NCBI RefSeq assembly: GCF_028389875.1
Contig: NC_084674.1
Span: 14,603,501 to 14,667,500 of the forward strand
Direction: 5' to 3'
DNA: 64,000 bases
Source of the DNA: Rhea pennata
Lineage: Eukaryota > Chordata > Aves > Rheiformes > Rheidae
A program made the position numbers and the translations under genes. A model generated the notes under the pieces. It searched no databases. It saw nothing but the letters and a program-made list of their open reading frames with translations, and was not told where the DNA came from. Below, one piece after another: positions 22,586-35,026 of this stretch. Positions within the stretch are counted from its first letter, which is position 1. Each line of letters starts with the position of its first letter.

Positions 22586-24630
22586 CCCTTACCCCCTAAA
22601 CCAGACTTTCCTCAGCCACTGTGAGGAAAGCTGGAGAACCCAAATGAATATATTCTATCACTTTTTTCCTTAATTTTATGTCCTTTGGAGCAATAAGGAC
22701 AAAAGTTTATTGTTTTTCTAAATTAGGTTCTAATAAATAGGACTACTCACATTGGTAATTTTCCATTCTGAATTGCATGTGTAAGTATGTGTTTCAAACT
22801 CATTACCTCATTGTGCCCTTTTTTTAAAAAAAAAAAATGTAACCTTGCATCAATTTAGATACTATATCTTCTTTTTTGCTAATTCTTCTCTCTTCTAACA
22901 GTTGTTTTTATTTTACCAGTCCATATAGTTAAGGTAATAACTGCCTACATACAATTCATAGGTTCTGGGGCAGGCTTGTATCTATGTATAGCCAACTTAG
23001 GCATTTTCCATCTAATATAGAAAACATATACTTTACTGTAGATTTCTTTCTTTGTATTTAGAGTTATATTGGATCAATCACAGTAATGCTCCAAAATATG
23101 TTGTGATGCAGTTTGTACAAATGATGCTGAAGTGAGGAAATTAAGACAAAAGCTAATGAAATACTCTGCACTAGAGCAGGCAAGCTATACACTAGCTGCA
23201 TTTTAAGCAATTTGCTTTTTAGATTAAATCAGACTTTAAATTCCTAGATCTTAAAATAGATATGATCTGTATTTCAAATGCAAATAAAAATGTGCTACTT
23301 TTGCCCTCTTGTGGCTAGATTTTAGGATTGCAGTCCATCTTGGTAAATGAATTTTATTAGTCTGAACAAAAGCTGCTGTCATGAAGCAGACTGTAGGTAG
23401 ACAGAATGTGAGCAAGTGACTGCCTATTTTAGTTGTAGTATGAACTTTGTCACTAACCCACTCTTGTATCTGAATGCTTGACGTTGGGCCTGATTTGATT
23501 TCAAAAGTTCAAAGTAAATTATATATATTTAGAACTTAGTGGAAATTGATAGGTGCTCAGTATTTTTAATAATCTGATCACTTATTAGTAGTGAGCTATT
23601 AACTTAAGAATTTAGTTTTTTGTCAGCCAGCTTTCTTTAATCTTGCCCTTAAGTTGGTTGAGAGTGCTTTCAGGAATACCTGTTTACAAGGCTGCCCAAT
23701 TCAGTCAAATTACAGTAGCAGAGTCTTTCTAAATTCAGCAAAGCATTTGACAAAATGCCCAGGCGTTTTTTTTTAACTACCTATTGTAGTGTAAAACAAG
23801 AATGACTTCTGCTACAATATCTACTGATGTAATTTTTGTGATAACAAGTAGTGTTGACAATGCAAATACTTGCCATGTAAGAACACTTATTCCTGCCAGC
23901 AATTTCATTTATTGCCGTTTTACCACATTAGAGGGATAGAAATTACTTTATCCTGTTTAAATACTGCATGTTTAGTAACAATTTTCTTATGTTTCAAAAG
24001 GTTGTCAATATAAAATATTGCAAAATATGACAGTATCCCCTTCAACTTTTTTTTTTCTTGATTAGAGTATTTGCAAATAACTGTCTGGATATTTGGAAAT
24101 AAGGCATATAGTGAAATGCACTTCACTCACTTCAAAGGTGGAATGATATCTCATCCTATGTTACAGGATGTGGCTGTTTGACAGTATAATTGCAAACTGT
24201 TCTAATTCTTTTTGGCAGAGTCATAGGTATTGGCATCTTGCTTAAAGTGCATTTGGCTATGGCTAGATATTTTGGTGAGACTTAAGCAAGTTACTTGCAA
24301 AACCTTCTTTTTTGTAGATGTTTTTATTTAAAGGAGGAAATTGGTTTCTTCTTTACTTTGTAAACATATGGTCCTGGGCTATAAGACTTATCACAAATTA
24401 CATTTTAGTAGGAGTGGTATTTTCAGTGATTGTTGTATCAGTCTTTACAATCTAATCAATACTTACAAGCAAATGATAATAATCTATTTTAACTTAATTT
24501 TATATATGTACTTTTATATAAAAGTGAAACAGATCTTGTTCATTGTATTTGATCAGTTTCTTATCTGTGTATTTGCTTTTTCCAGAATAAGAAAGTGACT
24601 TGATCCTGATATCTGGCTGCTTCAAATTTG

Positions 24631-24636
<6 letters not shown>

Positions 24637-24665
<29 letters not shown>
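24637..24665 (+). repeat. Poly-T tract (29)
   Basis: Uninterrupted run of 29 T followed by ccctcc. No retroelement body was recognised on either side. Confidence 0.95.
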
Positions 24666-26929
24666 CCCTCCATGACGTAGTTATCAGGGACCTTGGACTT
24701 TTTTGTTTGAGTTTGTTTTAAGTTAGATCATACAGGTAGGTTTTTCATCAATAATTGCCATTCCTGACAGGGCCCTTCCTCTTTTTGAGCACAATCTTAT
24801 AAAATTACTGTGGATTCTCTTGTAAGTCTGCTAAGTGTTTTACATTTTTCTTAGAAATTTGTATCTATCATATAAACAGGAAGATTTCAATTTTCATATA
24901 CCTTCAGCCTTCATAATTTCTTTTGTTTATTTCCCTTAGTGCAAGTAGAATGAGGTGCTATTGACAAAGTACTTTCCGGTCATCTTGCATAAATGGTAAG
25001 ATTTTGGCTTTCTTCCAGACATCATCTTATTGTTCTGTAGTGGTATCTGTTACGAGGGTCTCTATGCATTTTAATTACATTTTCTTTAGGCTTAATTACC
25101 CATAGCTTTTGGTCTCAAATAACAAATGATGTCATCTTGAGCAAATAGCACTCTCTGGATTAAATGGGAAAGGGTTTAAGGCAGGTTATACTCAGTGAGG
25201 GGTCCCTTAGTGTTAGGATTAATTTCCCAGACGTTGCCACAGGATGCTGCAGATTGGTGAATGCCAGGGTAGATTGTTAAATCAGGTGGGCAGTTTTCCC
25301 CCCTATGTTCCTGCAGAAAGAAAATAAGCTGTCTCGGTGGAAGGTATTGTGCTGTAATAAAAAAGGCTGAGTAAAGTTAAATTTCTGTAAAATGTCCTTT
25401 TTTTGATTAACATTTCTAGCACTTGTTCAGATTGCATTGTAGGGGCCTTAATTTGCATTTTTTCATTAGTTGATCAAGATGGAATGCCCATACTGAGGAA
25501 AAGTAGCATCTTAAATAAACAGTGTATTAATTGTAACTCAAATATTGTCAAAAGAATAACAACTTTGGAGATAAACTTGGATTAGAAGCTTTCTAGTTCA
25601 AAAGAATTATTGTTGAAATATCACTCTTCCATGCAATTTTTAATTTTCTTTGCATCGCAAATCTACTTTTCTCTGAAAGTGCCGTTTCATGTTACACCTA
25701 ATCCAGTGTAACAGAAGACTGCCGCTGAAAGATGCGGTCCTGCCCCACTCTTTCTCTTCACAAACAGTCATGTGGCCATAGAGTGAGTTAACTCAGCTTG
25801 CATTTACAGCAGGGAGGAGTGTGTTTTGGTCGCTCATCAGTGAGTTCAATCAGCTCAGAGAACTGAGCTATCTGTCCCTTTATTATATGCGTATGTAATA
25901 AACAGATGCAAAACTAAACAGAAATACACTAAACAGTTCATGTTGGCGATTGTCTTCTGACAACAAAGAAGTTGGTGTGTATGCTATACAAAAGTGTAGT
26001 TGGGGGAAATGACAACAGTATTATGAATACTTGCATCTATGGATCACTGAAACTGTTATTTTGATAGTAAACAGAAGCCATTTTTGTTTGGTGGTGGTTT
26101 AGTTGTTTGATTCTAGTGAGTTCCTTTTCACTATAACATATTCTCACATCTGATGTTAACTTGAGTCTTTGGGAATATAGTACTGAAAAACTTGCTTGGT
26201 CATTAAGTGCAATTTCTTGTAGAAGACATGAAGTCCAGAAAAATCACAAGAACATATATATTCCCTACTCTCTCAATTCTGCAAGCCTCAAAACACCCTC
26301 AATACCTGAAGATAGACTTGAGATTATTAAGGGAAAAATGTGCCATAAAAAGTGAGCAGGAGAGAAATACCACTGTCTGGATCTACAAGGGGTTCTGTAA
26401 TGTCACAATAATTTAACTTAGCATTAAGTACTGGATACTATGTTTTAGGGACTTCCTATAAGGTGTCTGGATATAAAAATGGTGGCTGCCAGTGCCAAAG
26501 CAAGTGCAGCAGGATTCATGCATCTAATTCCACTTTCAAGTCCCATCTGGAAACAGCAGCCGTTACTCTAGAAGTGCCAATAAATGCTTGAACGCAGCAG
26601 GAGGTATTTGGCTGCCAGGAAGGCATGCTGTGCTCTTCCTTGCCACTCCCAAGACACAAGCAGCCAGTTGGGTGGACTAATTCTGGATGCTAGATCTGGC
26701 CTCTGTAGCCCACACTATTTTAAGACCCACTAGTTATGTCTGAATGACCTTAGGAAGTAGATTGTGCTTCTGTAGAAATAAGCAAATTAAAGGAAAAAAA
26801 AAATCCTACCCTCCAGGGGTCTTTTCCTATATTGCTAGGGGGTAGAGTCTTTCCTGACTCCAGATCTAATTATTGGTTAAGCCCTGAGCATGTGTGCAAG
26901 ACATAAAAGCAGGCATCTTTATGACTGTT

Positions 26930-27000
26930 TACTTAGGTTTCCCCATCTATAAAATGGGAAGAGTAATACAGACTTTCAGAACTGCATTTTTTTTTTGTGA
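26930..27000 (+). repeat. MIR-like SINE core fragment
   Basis: The phrase ggtttccccatctataaaatgggaagagtaatac is close to the MIR consensus phrase for the conserved core ('tttcc-catctgtaaaatgggaataata'). Weak similarity may extend left to about 26735 (tctgaatgaccttagg, like the MIR 'tgtgaccttggg'), interrupted by other sequence. It is in the same orientation as the MIR consensus. Such relics pre-date the split of birds and mammals. Confidence 0.5.
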
Positions 27001-29699
27001 ATGTTTGGCACGTTTCTCAGGCTCAGTGACTTCAAAATTGTCATAAGAGATGAATATTAATAACAATTTATGTATCTGATTTAAACGTCTATTCTATGGC
27101 CTGGGGTCTCTCTGTCAGGTGAAAATCTTTCACTTTCAGCATAGCTTGATCTTTTGAAGGTATGACGTGTTATAAGATGGAAGATAACAGTGCAGCGTTT
27201 TGGGGAGTCTTGACACTGCTAAATGTTCATGGCCCTTCTGAGTGTCCACATCAATTTCACATTTCCTTTCTAATTCTGCTTTTAAGGTTTGGAATTGGAA
27301 GATCTTCCTCCTTTCTATGCTAGATGTTTATTCCATCGATGAACCATCCCCATATTAGTAGGACTCTTTTTGTATGAGTGCTTATTTACAAAAGATCTAT
27401 TTTTCTGGCTTCCTGGAATTGCCAGATGGTGTTCCAGAAGACCCTCATGGTATGGATTTTCTGTTCTGGGATCGTATTTGTGCTTTTATGGAGAGGGAGG
27501 TGATATCTTGCTGTGATTTCAGACCAATAAAGTTTCTGAGATTTGGTGAACTTTTTAGCACAATGTGCTTGGTTCAAGATGGTTTCTAACAGCACATGAT
27601 GTCAACTGCAAGATTGTAAGCTGTGAAATATCTGTAACAAAAATGTGATATTGCTATAGTCATGATCATCTGACCCAACTGGATAGTTTTGCAAGTGAGA
27701 TGCGTACTTTTTGGCCTGACAATCTCAGCTGTTTCCATAATTCCTTTTTCAGGCAAGCTCACCCTCTCATGGGAGAGGTATTTCAGTGCTAGAAATATGA
27801 AGTATGGATGGGGCATAACTTCCAAGTATTAGGAGGAATTTTTGCTGAGCACTAAAAAATTTGATAGGGAATTCTTAACCATATAGCAAAACTTTTTTTA
27901 TTGCATGAGCTTTCATGTTTTTATAGGAATTACTGAGTTCTCACCATCTCATCCATCTGGGAACAGCTGCTGGGGCGGGGGAGAGGGGAGGTTTTTAGCT
28001 TTAAACAAAGTAGAGTGGCAACCAAAACCAGCTGTAGAATGCATGATACTGATACCCATGACTTCTGGATATTCTCTGACTCATGTATTCTGTACTATTT
28101 CAAAACAAGAGACTGTTGTAAAAGGGCAGAAAAGCAAGTCCTTTCAGATACTTTTGTGCTTATATTAGCTAGCAGCATTTTAGAGAATCTAGCTAAAGCT
28201 TTCAACTGCTGTCATTTGATTCCCACCTCCCCTCTACTCTTTTCCACGAAAGATTTCAGTGGAAACTATTCTAAATAGATGCAAAACAATTAGACTTCTG
28301 TATACAATCAGTACATTCATGTTAGTAAGTTGGTCATGGTGGCAGAATTGAGAAATTCTTTTCAGATGTATCCATTTGCTATAAGCTTGGGTTGAGGTGC
28401 TAGGAAAGGGGCGTTGAGACTAATTTGTTAGTAGGTCTGAGTAAATAAGACATCACTTTTGTGCTTTCTGGGTATTGCCAGTATAATCAGTTGTGACCGA
28501 GTTCTGCAGTTATTCTGCTGCCCAGAGAGTATAATTATTCATTCTGTATCTTCATTTATATTAAAATCACTATAGGGTTACACATCAAACCACAGATAAT
28601 GTTAATTTTCCTTTTTGCTTACCCTTGAAATTTGCAGCTTCTCCAACTGCCTAGAACTCAGTTAACAGAGCACCAGACTTTCCACGCTGTGGTTTGATTT
28701 CCCTGTAGCCTAAGGGTAGATCTGTTTGCAGGTTAGTGGAGATACGTTCAACAGGAATCATTGTTTATAATAGATGATCATGAGCAGCAGAGACATTACT
28801 GCCCTCTAAATAGCTTATGCAGTCTTCCTTTTGTTAGGCATGTTACTGTGTTGCTATATATGCTTTGCAATGAATTGAAATATAGAAGGACTAAAGTTAC
28901 TGTTTTTGTACAGTCTGACTTGATTAAAAAATTTCAATCTGTATAGTTTTCAGGACAGGTTGGTTACTTCTGAGTAGCGCAAGGAGAAAGTAAAGCAAGA
29001 ATATTGAGCTAGAAGTATATGATATACAGTGAACAAAAACATGCTAAGCTATAATTCTGATGCGGGATATACCAGACCTTAGAAAACCTCTCATTTTTAA
29101 AATTGGTGAAATTTCACCTATAGAATGAATAGTTTTAATATTCCCTTTTTCAGAATTCCAGTCTGGAGGAAATTAAAACCAACTGTAAGTATCATTTACT
29201 CACAAAGCCCTGAAAGGGCTACAGCCTAATCTCTAATTTGTCCTAAAACATGCTTAGTGGCAAGAATGTCATTTCTATTCATGTCACAATGAAGGGCTCT
29301 GTCCATCCCCCAAGTCACAAACCTGTTTTCAAAGGGAACTGTGAGTACAAGAACTGTGATTCATCAGCTTAACTAAGTAGTTTAAGAGAATATTTTTGTT
29401 AGCCAGTATTCACAAAGGATGGAAAACCTTGATAGGTGCAAAACGATTATTAGTTTTTAAATTATTAATAGGTTGTTTCCTTTCAACTGGTTGGCTTAAT
29501 GGTGTTGAGGTTTTAACCATACTATTTAAATCTGAACTATAGTATCTTTTATAGTCCTCTTGAGTTTGTTATATTAGGAGTGCAGTTTTGTCCCATATTA
29601 ATTGTAACAGTGTGTTCTAGCATGGAAATAGATATTTTTTAAAAATAATTGAAGTGCTATATTAAAAAAAAAAGTGACATATGAAAAGTCAGATCTAAT

Positions 29700-29791
29700 G
29701 GTGAAGTTGGCTCTAATTTAAGCAGAGGGTTAGACCAAATGACCCCCTGAGATCCCTTCCAAGCTAAAATCTTTTGTGATTCTGTGATTCA
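29700..29791 (+). mobile_element. CR1 LINE 3' end (solo, 5'-truncated)
   Basis: The sequence contains gcagagggttagaccaaatg, gagatcccttccaagctaaa and ends tgtgattctgtgattc. This follows the classic avian CR1 3' terminus: 'agggggttggactagatga', then 'ggtcccttccaacct', then an 8-base tandem 'attctatg' tail. The element is only about 90 bases, severely 5'-truncated as most CR1 copies are. It lies about 450 bases upstream of the IL17RD CpG island in the same orientation as IL17RD. Confidence 0.85.
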
Positions 29792-30594
29792 GTGGAACTT
29801 TAGGTTTCTGTGTTGCTTACATGTTCATGCAAAGGGTTTGTAGTTGATAAATCTTACGTATATGTCAACTGCTTGTAATTGATAGCTGTGTGAAATGTGA
29901 GTACTTTTGAAGAAGTGTTTTGGTCAAAGCATATTAATACTTAATTCCAGATTACAGATTCAAATTGAAAGTGAAATAAATATCAAAACATGCAACTTCC
30001 ATTTCGTTTGCCACAGTTGAAATTATGATAGTATATTCTTCCAGTTTGTCCTTGTTGGTATACTACTCGTTACTCTTTAACAGTTAAAGAACTGCATTTT
30101 TTTTTTCCCTCCTATCTGGCTGTGATCTTGCAAACTGCCTGGACAGGAACTGCTGTGATTGCTCGAGTACCAGCCCGTTAGTAAAGTCGCATACAGCCCT
30201 CTATGTTTGCAAAAAGGAAGTCGAAGTTGGGAGGCTGCTGCGAACTGTACGCACCTCCAGCGGGAAGCGCAGGGGGTGGCTCAGCCGCACGCGTTCCCGA
30301 CGCTACAACAAGAGGGGGACGGTTCAGGGACTAGCTCGCACGCTGCAGCTCTCAGAGGAGCAGCACGAGCCCACGTGGGGCCCGGTGAAGCCGTGGGCCC
30401 CGCGGAAGGTGCGCGCAAGGAGCGAGGCGCGGCGGCGCGCGGCCGCTGAGGGGCGGGGGAGCCGCGGGGCGGGGCGGGGCGGGGCGCGAGCCGGCGGCGG
30501 CGGGCGCGGCGAGGAGGAGCCCCCGCGCCGCGGCGCGCATGCACAGCGCCGCGCTGCCTCCGCTCCGCGGGCGCTGCTGGGCTCGCGGCGCACC

Positions 30595-30726
30595 ATGGCA
30601 CCGCGGCTGCAGCTCGGCTCCTTGCTCCTGGCGCTGCTCGCCTGCTCGGACGGCCAGCGGCTCGCGGGGGCGGCCGGAGCAGCCGGCGGCAGGAGGGGCT
30701 CGGCGGCCGATGCCTGCGGAGGGAGG
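30595..30726 (+). CDS. IL17RD: IL17RD coding exon 1 (signal peptide)
   Basis: The ATG at 30595 has a strong context (CACCATGG). It opens a 44-codon exon, MAPRLQLGSLLLALLACSDG..., ending ADACGGR before a GTGAGT donor at 30727. It aligns with human IL17RD (MAPWLQLCSVFF..., ...GADTCGWR). Residues 1-19 are a hydrophobic leucine-rich signal peptide, followed by a low-complexity Ala/Gly stretch. IL17RD (Sef) is a single-pass membrane protein with an intracellular SEFIR domain. It inhibits FGF receptor and ERK signalling and modulates IL-17 receptor signalling. The first intron is phase 0. An upstream, out-of-frame ATG at 30539 overlaps this start (see Findings). Confidence 0.92.
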
Positions 30727-30777
30727 GTGAGTGGAGCGAAGCGTTGCTACTCGGTTGCCCTCGCAGGCTGAGCCGGG

Positions 30778-30778
<1 letters not shown>

Positions 30779-30825
<47 letters not shown>
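30779..30825 (+). repeat. Poly-T tract (47) just inside IL17RD intron 1
   Basis: Forty-seven consecutive T begin 53 bases after the exon 1 donor, inside the CpG island. It is flanked by gccgggc on the left and gcaaacccgc on the right. No element body is visible. Length accuracy depends on the sequencing technology. Confidence 0.9.
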
Positions 30826-30827
<2 letters not shown>

Positions 30828-31651
30828 AAACCCGCAGCGTTTGCGGGAGAGATGCTGAGAATTTTGCGACTGCGGGTGTCGGGCGCTGCCCCGTGCGCAA
30901 GCGGCCGTGTGAGCAGTGCAGGTAGGACGGGTCCTTTCCCGGGGTGTGCGAGGAGGGACGGGGATGCCGTTGAGGGAGAAGCAACGTCTTCTGCGACTAA
31001 TAAAGCTGCTGCGGGGCTCTACATCTGGTAGTTAATTTGCGGCCGGGAGAGAGGGTGGCATTTCCCGGGAAGGCATATTTATTAGTTTCTCGCCTGGGGG
31101 AGGGAGGCATCTTGTAAGCAGCAAGTGAAGTGTGAAGAAGTCACTCAACAGGTCTTTTACCACTCGCACTCTCCCCTTCCTTAAGTCGACCTGCACTGCG
31201 AGAAGGCTAAAAAGCGCTCACTTGGGCTTTGTTATTTTAATGATTCGAGGCCGGCTTGGGGTCTTAGCTTCAGGCCTGATCATTATACAGAGGATGCAGG
31301 AAATTTGCGGGAGGGAGAAGGGGGGAGGAAGGTGATAAACATTTTGTTACTGATCTTTGCCTTTTGTTCCTGTTTCTGGTATGTTTTAGTGTCAGGCTTT
31401 TCTTGACTGGTTTTTCTGTTTCGTTATTTTTAAGTAACTTTGTTTTATTTGTTAATCTCTCCTTGTGTCTAGTTAAAGTTTAGCTGAAACACCGGAGGGA
31501 GCACAACTGACTTTCGTTGCTTTTCCTTTTTGTTAGACTGTCACTAAGGATTTTCTTGGTTTCAGATCAGATCCTTTGAGAACGTTACTGCAACACATAG
31601 TTCAGGAGTTCGTAGAGGATAGTGTAGAAAGCTGAAAGTATTGGAAAACAT

Positions 31652-31685
31652 GTAAAAAAAAAAAAAAAAAAGGAGTGTGTGTGTG
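31652..31685 (+). repeat. A18 run followed by (GT)n
   Basis: Eighteen A are followed by gg-a and a short gtgtgtgtgtgtg stretch. This is the longest A-run seen on the plus strand in the window. Confidence 0.85.
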
Positions 31686-34600
31686 TGGGGAAAATACTTC
31701 AAACTGTGATAAAGTTTGAGACTTAAATCTTTTTGTTGGGTGGGACTCCATAGCCCTTTTACAAGTTTAAAAGTGTGAAGAATAAAATGTCTTGGCTCAG
31801 TACTTCTATTTAATGTTTCACAAGATGCAGGCAGGATACTCCACATGCTCATGACCGCTCTGTGTATTTCTGTCAAGTTTTGCATCAGCTACTAAGTAAG
31901 CTATTGCTGCCTATTAAAAGTCCTAATACTTGATCAATATACTTTGACATTTATAGAAATACCATTTTGCACTGTTTATTTTTGCTTATATAATTAATGT
32001 AATCGTGTATTCATGTTGTATTAATTGTCATAATATAAATCTGTATGTACCAGAATCTGCTTGATTTAAGACTTGACTTGTACGTCAGTTAAAAATACAC
32101 ACTTTTCAATTAGCTTGAAAGACCTTTATCTTTTGCCACGTAGAAGTAACACTTTGATTTCTCAAACAAATAGTTTTACTAGTTTATTTGTAATGTTTTC
32201 TGCTTCAAGTTTAGATTTTCCTAGCAAATTTGTTAGATATCTAGTCTGCTTGTTTGGTTATAACTTCCTAGTCTGATTCGGTAATACTAATACTATTTCA
32301 TGTTACCTACACAGTCTGGGTGGGGTGACATTTATTAGAATAATGATGGCAGGATGGCACCAATTGCCTCAGCTTTGTGGTATTTGTCTTGGTCTGCATG
32401 TAAGTTTTGAGTAGACTTGACATACTATTAAATGACTGATGGCCCCTCTAACACATTGTCTGCTCCGGAGCAGGGTTGCCTTTGAAGTAGTACCCTGTAG
32501 GAAGTAAGGAGACTATTTGCTCTATTAAAATTCCTTGGTATTTCCTCTGTTTAACCACAGGCCACTTCCCCTCTGCCACTCTAAACACTGCAGGGACACT
32601 GACTGATTGAAAAGACACAAGCCCTGAAGTAATTGTATCCTATTCAAATAGATACTCTTATTGTAGCTTACAAGTAGTGGCTAATTAATATATGTTAGTG
32701 GCATGAATGAATCTTAACATTCTATATGGAGAAAGACAAATAATAAAAATGCCTAATATATCTTAAGTGAAACAGTTGGATTGAAGTAATTCTCAATAGC
32801 ATAAATAATATAGAAAAATATCAACTAACTTTTAATGCTTAATCAAACCAGAAATTTGCTTACTTGACCCTGTATGTATGCTTAGATACGTGCACATGTG
32901 GTAGATATTTTTCTCTGCTAAAACTGGAAATATACGGTATACTTAGCAGAATCTTTTTTTAATCAATTTTGAGTGTTGTTTGTAGAAATGTGTTTAATTC
33001 TATGTGGTTACATTTATGTAGGAAGTGTTTGTTTTCCATTCTACAAATTAGCTTTAATTTGCTTCTATTTTGTGCAGCAAAAGCTTGACTCGGCACAGGC
33101 ATATTATTGGACTATAATTATAAGAATATATTGAGGAATTTTTTAATACTTGGATTCATAACTCCTCAAATTATTCTTAAGAACACCTAACATTTTCAAA
33201 ACTAAAGGCTTTAGATGTAATTTATACAAATTAAGTTGCAAAATGTGTGCCTCCGTTAATTATGTTCTTTAACAGCTTTGGTAATAGTTTGGTATTGGTT
33301 GCGCAGGCTGAACCTATATCTGTAGTGGTAAAGCAGTATAATATTAGGACTAGTAACCTTAAGATCATTACTGTTAATAATTAGTGGTGATTTCAATGGA
33401 TCAGGATTTTGGAATTTGGGTCATCTTTGCTCACTCTAGGATTTTTTCTATTGCCATTTAACAGACGTTTTAATGTATTCCTATGCTTAACATTATTTCA
33501 GATTAAGGTATAACATTTGTTTAAAGTAGAATAGTATTGCAGAGTAGCTTTCCATATGGATGGTCTTACTACACCATATGTGTACCTTTATCCAGAACAA
33601 ATACATCAGGAAATGGCCTCTTTTAATCTAGATTAAGTATGTCCACATGGGGAATTATTCTGGAAGAGTGTTTTCTGCTTTTTTTCCTCTTTTTTTCTTT
33701 TCTTTTTTTCCCCTGTAAACAAACTATTATGTGTACAGGGGAGACAGAATGCACTTTTGAAGTCGATTTGAATGTGTTTCAATTCATTTATGCAGAGTTC
33801 AACATATGAGCAACTTTACTCTCAAGCAGTTTTGTAGATTCTAATGGGACTACACACATGAGTAACCTCTCTTCGTATGTTCAGTTCCTCTGAAGATTCT
33901 GGCTCTGAACCATGTTCAGTATAAAGCTTAAAATTAATGAGACTGTCTGATGAAAGAGAATAAACAGTATAGCATTTTTAGCAAACTTCTTTTTTTTCTG
34001 CCCTCCAGCTAGCAGAGTTGTAACTCTCTGCTCTGCTAGGCAAAGCTTATCAGACATGCTAGAGGCTCCCTATTCCTCTGCATTCTCCCCCGAAACTCTC
34101 CTTGCATCATGTTCTACATTCCTAATTCAAGAAGTTTTCAATAGTTTCTTCCATTTTATAGCGAAGAGCCTCCTCCTTGTTCCACCACCAGGACTTCTGC
34201 TTGCCTTTCTTTTGTGTTAAGGCTCATGCTGCAGGTTCCTTACCTCTGTCTCCTGAGGCAAAGGAATCCCTGGGTATCCCTCCCAACATGTACTCATTCT
34301 TCTTTACAACTAGAATTTTTCTAAGCATAGAGCTGAGCCATGCTGGAATGATTTCCCTAACTAAATCTGTGTTTTGAGAACTTTATTTAGGAGGAAGAAT
34401 GCCTTGTAAAATGGTAAGAAATAATTTACTGGAGTTTAAATTCCCTTCTTTGTTTCTTATTATTTTTCCAACAGTTGAAAAATCAAATTTTCTCTTGCAA
34501 GATATTTAAAAATTTTAAAGGATATTTGGCAGAAGACAGACTTGAAACAAAGCATACTGGAAGATGTTAATGGTTGCCATCAGTGGGTTCTTTAATCTAT

Positions 34601-35004
34601 AGACAATTCCAGAGCTAGTTGAAGGCTCTGCAGACCAGATGCCAGCAGTTCTGTATTCTCCATTTTTCTGGTGGTGTTTTGTGTGTGTGTGTGGGGGGCT
34701 TTTTTCTGCTGGTATATTTTGAACATTTTAGAATTCATTAGATGTATCATGTAAAACTTAGTGCTTTTTCTTTGATTTTTTTTTCTTTGATTAGATATAA
34801 TGCAATGTGTTGAGTGCAAGGTTTTGAAAGCATGGTTAGTTATGCTGGTAGGCATCTCTGTTACTTAAATTTAGCTTAGAATTTGGCTTCTAACTCACGT
34901 TAGCTTTGTGGGGAGTTGCATTAATCAGATAAGGTAACAAGGAATGTGACCCCATTTTTACACTAATGCTAATAAGTTTTAGTAACAGTCTATCTACTTA
35001 GTTC

Positions 35005-35026
35005 TTTTTTTTTTTTTTTTTTTTTT
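35005..35026 (+). repeat. Poly-T tract (22)
   Basis: Twenty-two consecutive T in IL17RD intron 1. Shortly downstream (about 35190-35330) lies an unusually AT-rich stretch made of interleaved aataaa, attaac and atata words. Confidence 0.9.

Larger units (their letters stand above)
18640..30200. other. HESX1-IL17RD intergenic region
   Basis: About 11.6 kb of AT-rich DNA with no coding exon that I can recognise. Contents: a possible CR1 remnant (about 19160-19215), a perfect small hairpin (21181-21203), a C-run (21661-21672), a G10 run followed by T24 (22550-22585), a 29-T run (24637-24665), a MIR-like core (about 26930-27000) and a CR1 3' end (about 29700-29791). It may hold 3' regulatory elements for HESX1, since distal Rathke's pouch control of this gene is known in mouse, but none can be pinpointed. 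Confidence 0.6.
30240..30995 (+). promoter_or_regulatory. IL17RD: CpG island, IL17RD promoter
   Basis: A sharp rise in GC and CpG content begins near 30240 and runs past exon 1 to about 31000. It includes a GGGGC array (about 30451-30486, several overlapping Sp1-type GC boxes that could also form a G-quadruplex) and a palindromic GCGCATGC word (NRF1-like, about 30533-30541). There is no TATA box at a sensible position, so initiation is probably dispersed within about 30400-30560. The long frames on both strands in this island are composition artefacts. Confidence 0.8.

Noticed and set aside
26430..26900. GC-richer stretch upstream of the MIR-like core, considered as a separate repeat or pseudogene
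   Set aside because: Some words looked familiar but I could not tie them to a family or a protein with any consistency.
30159..30984. Long frames on both strands around IL17RD exon 1, including 182- and 210-codon minus-strand frames
   Set aside because: GC-rich composition artefact; the minus-strand frames read the T-run as poly-lysine. No splice or homology support.
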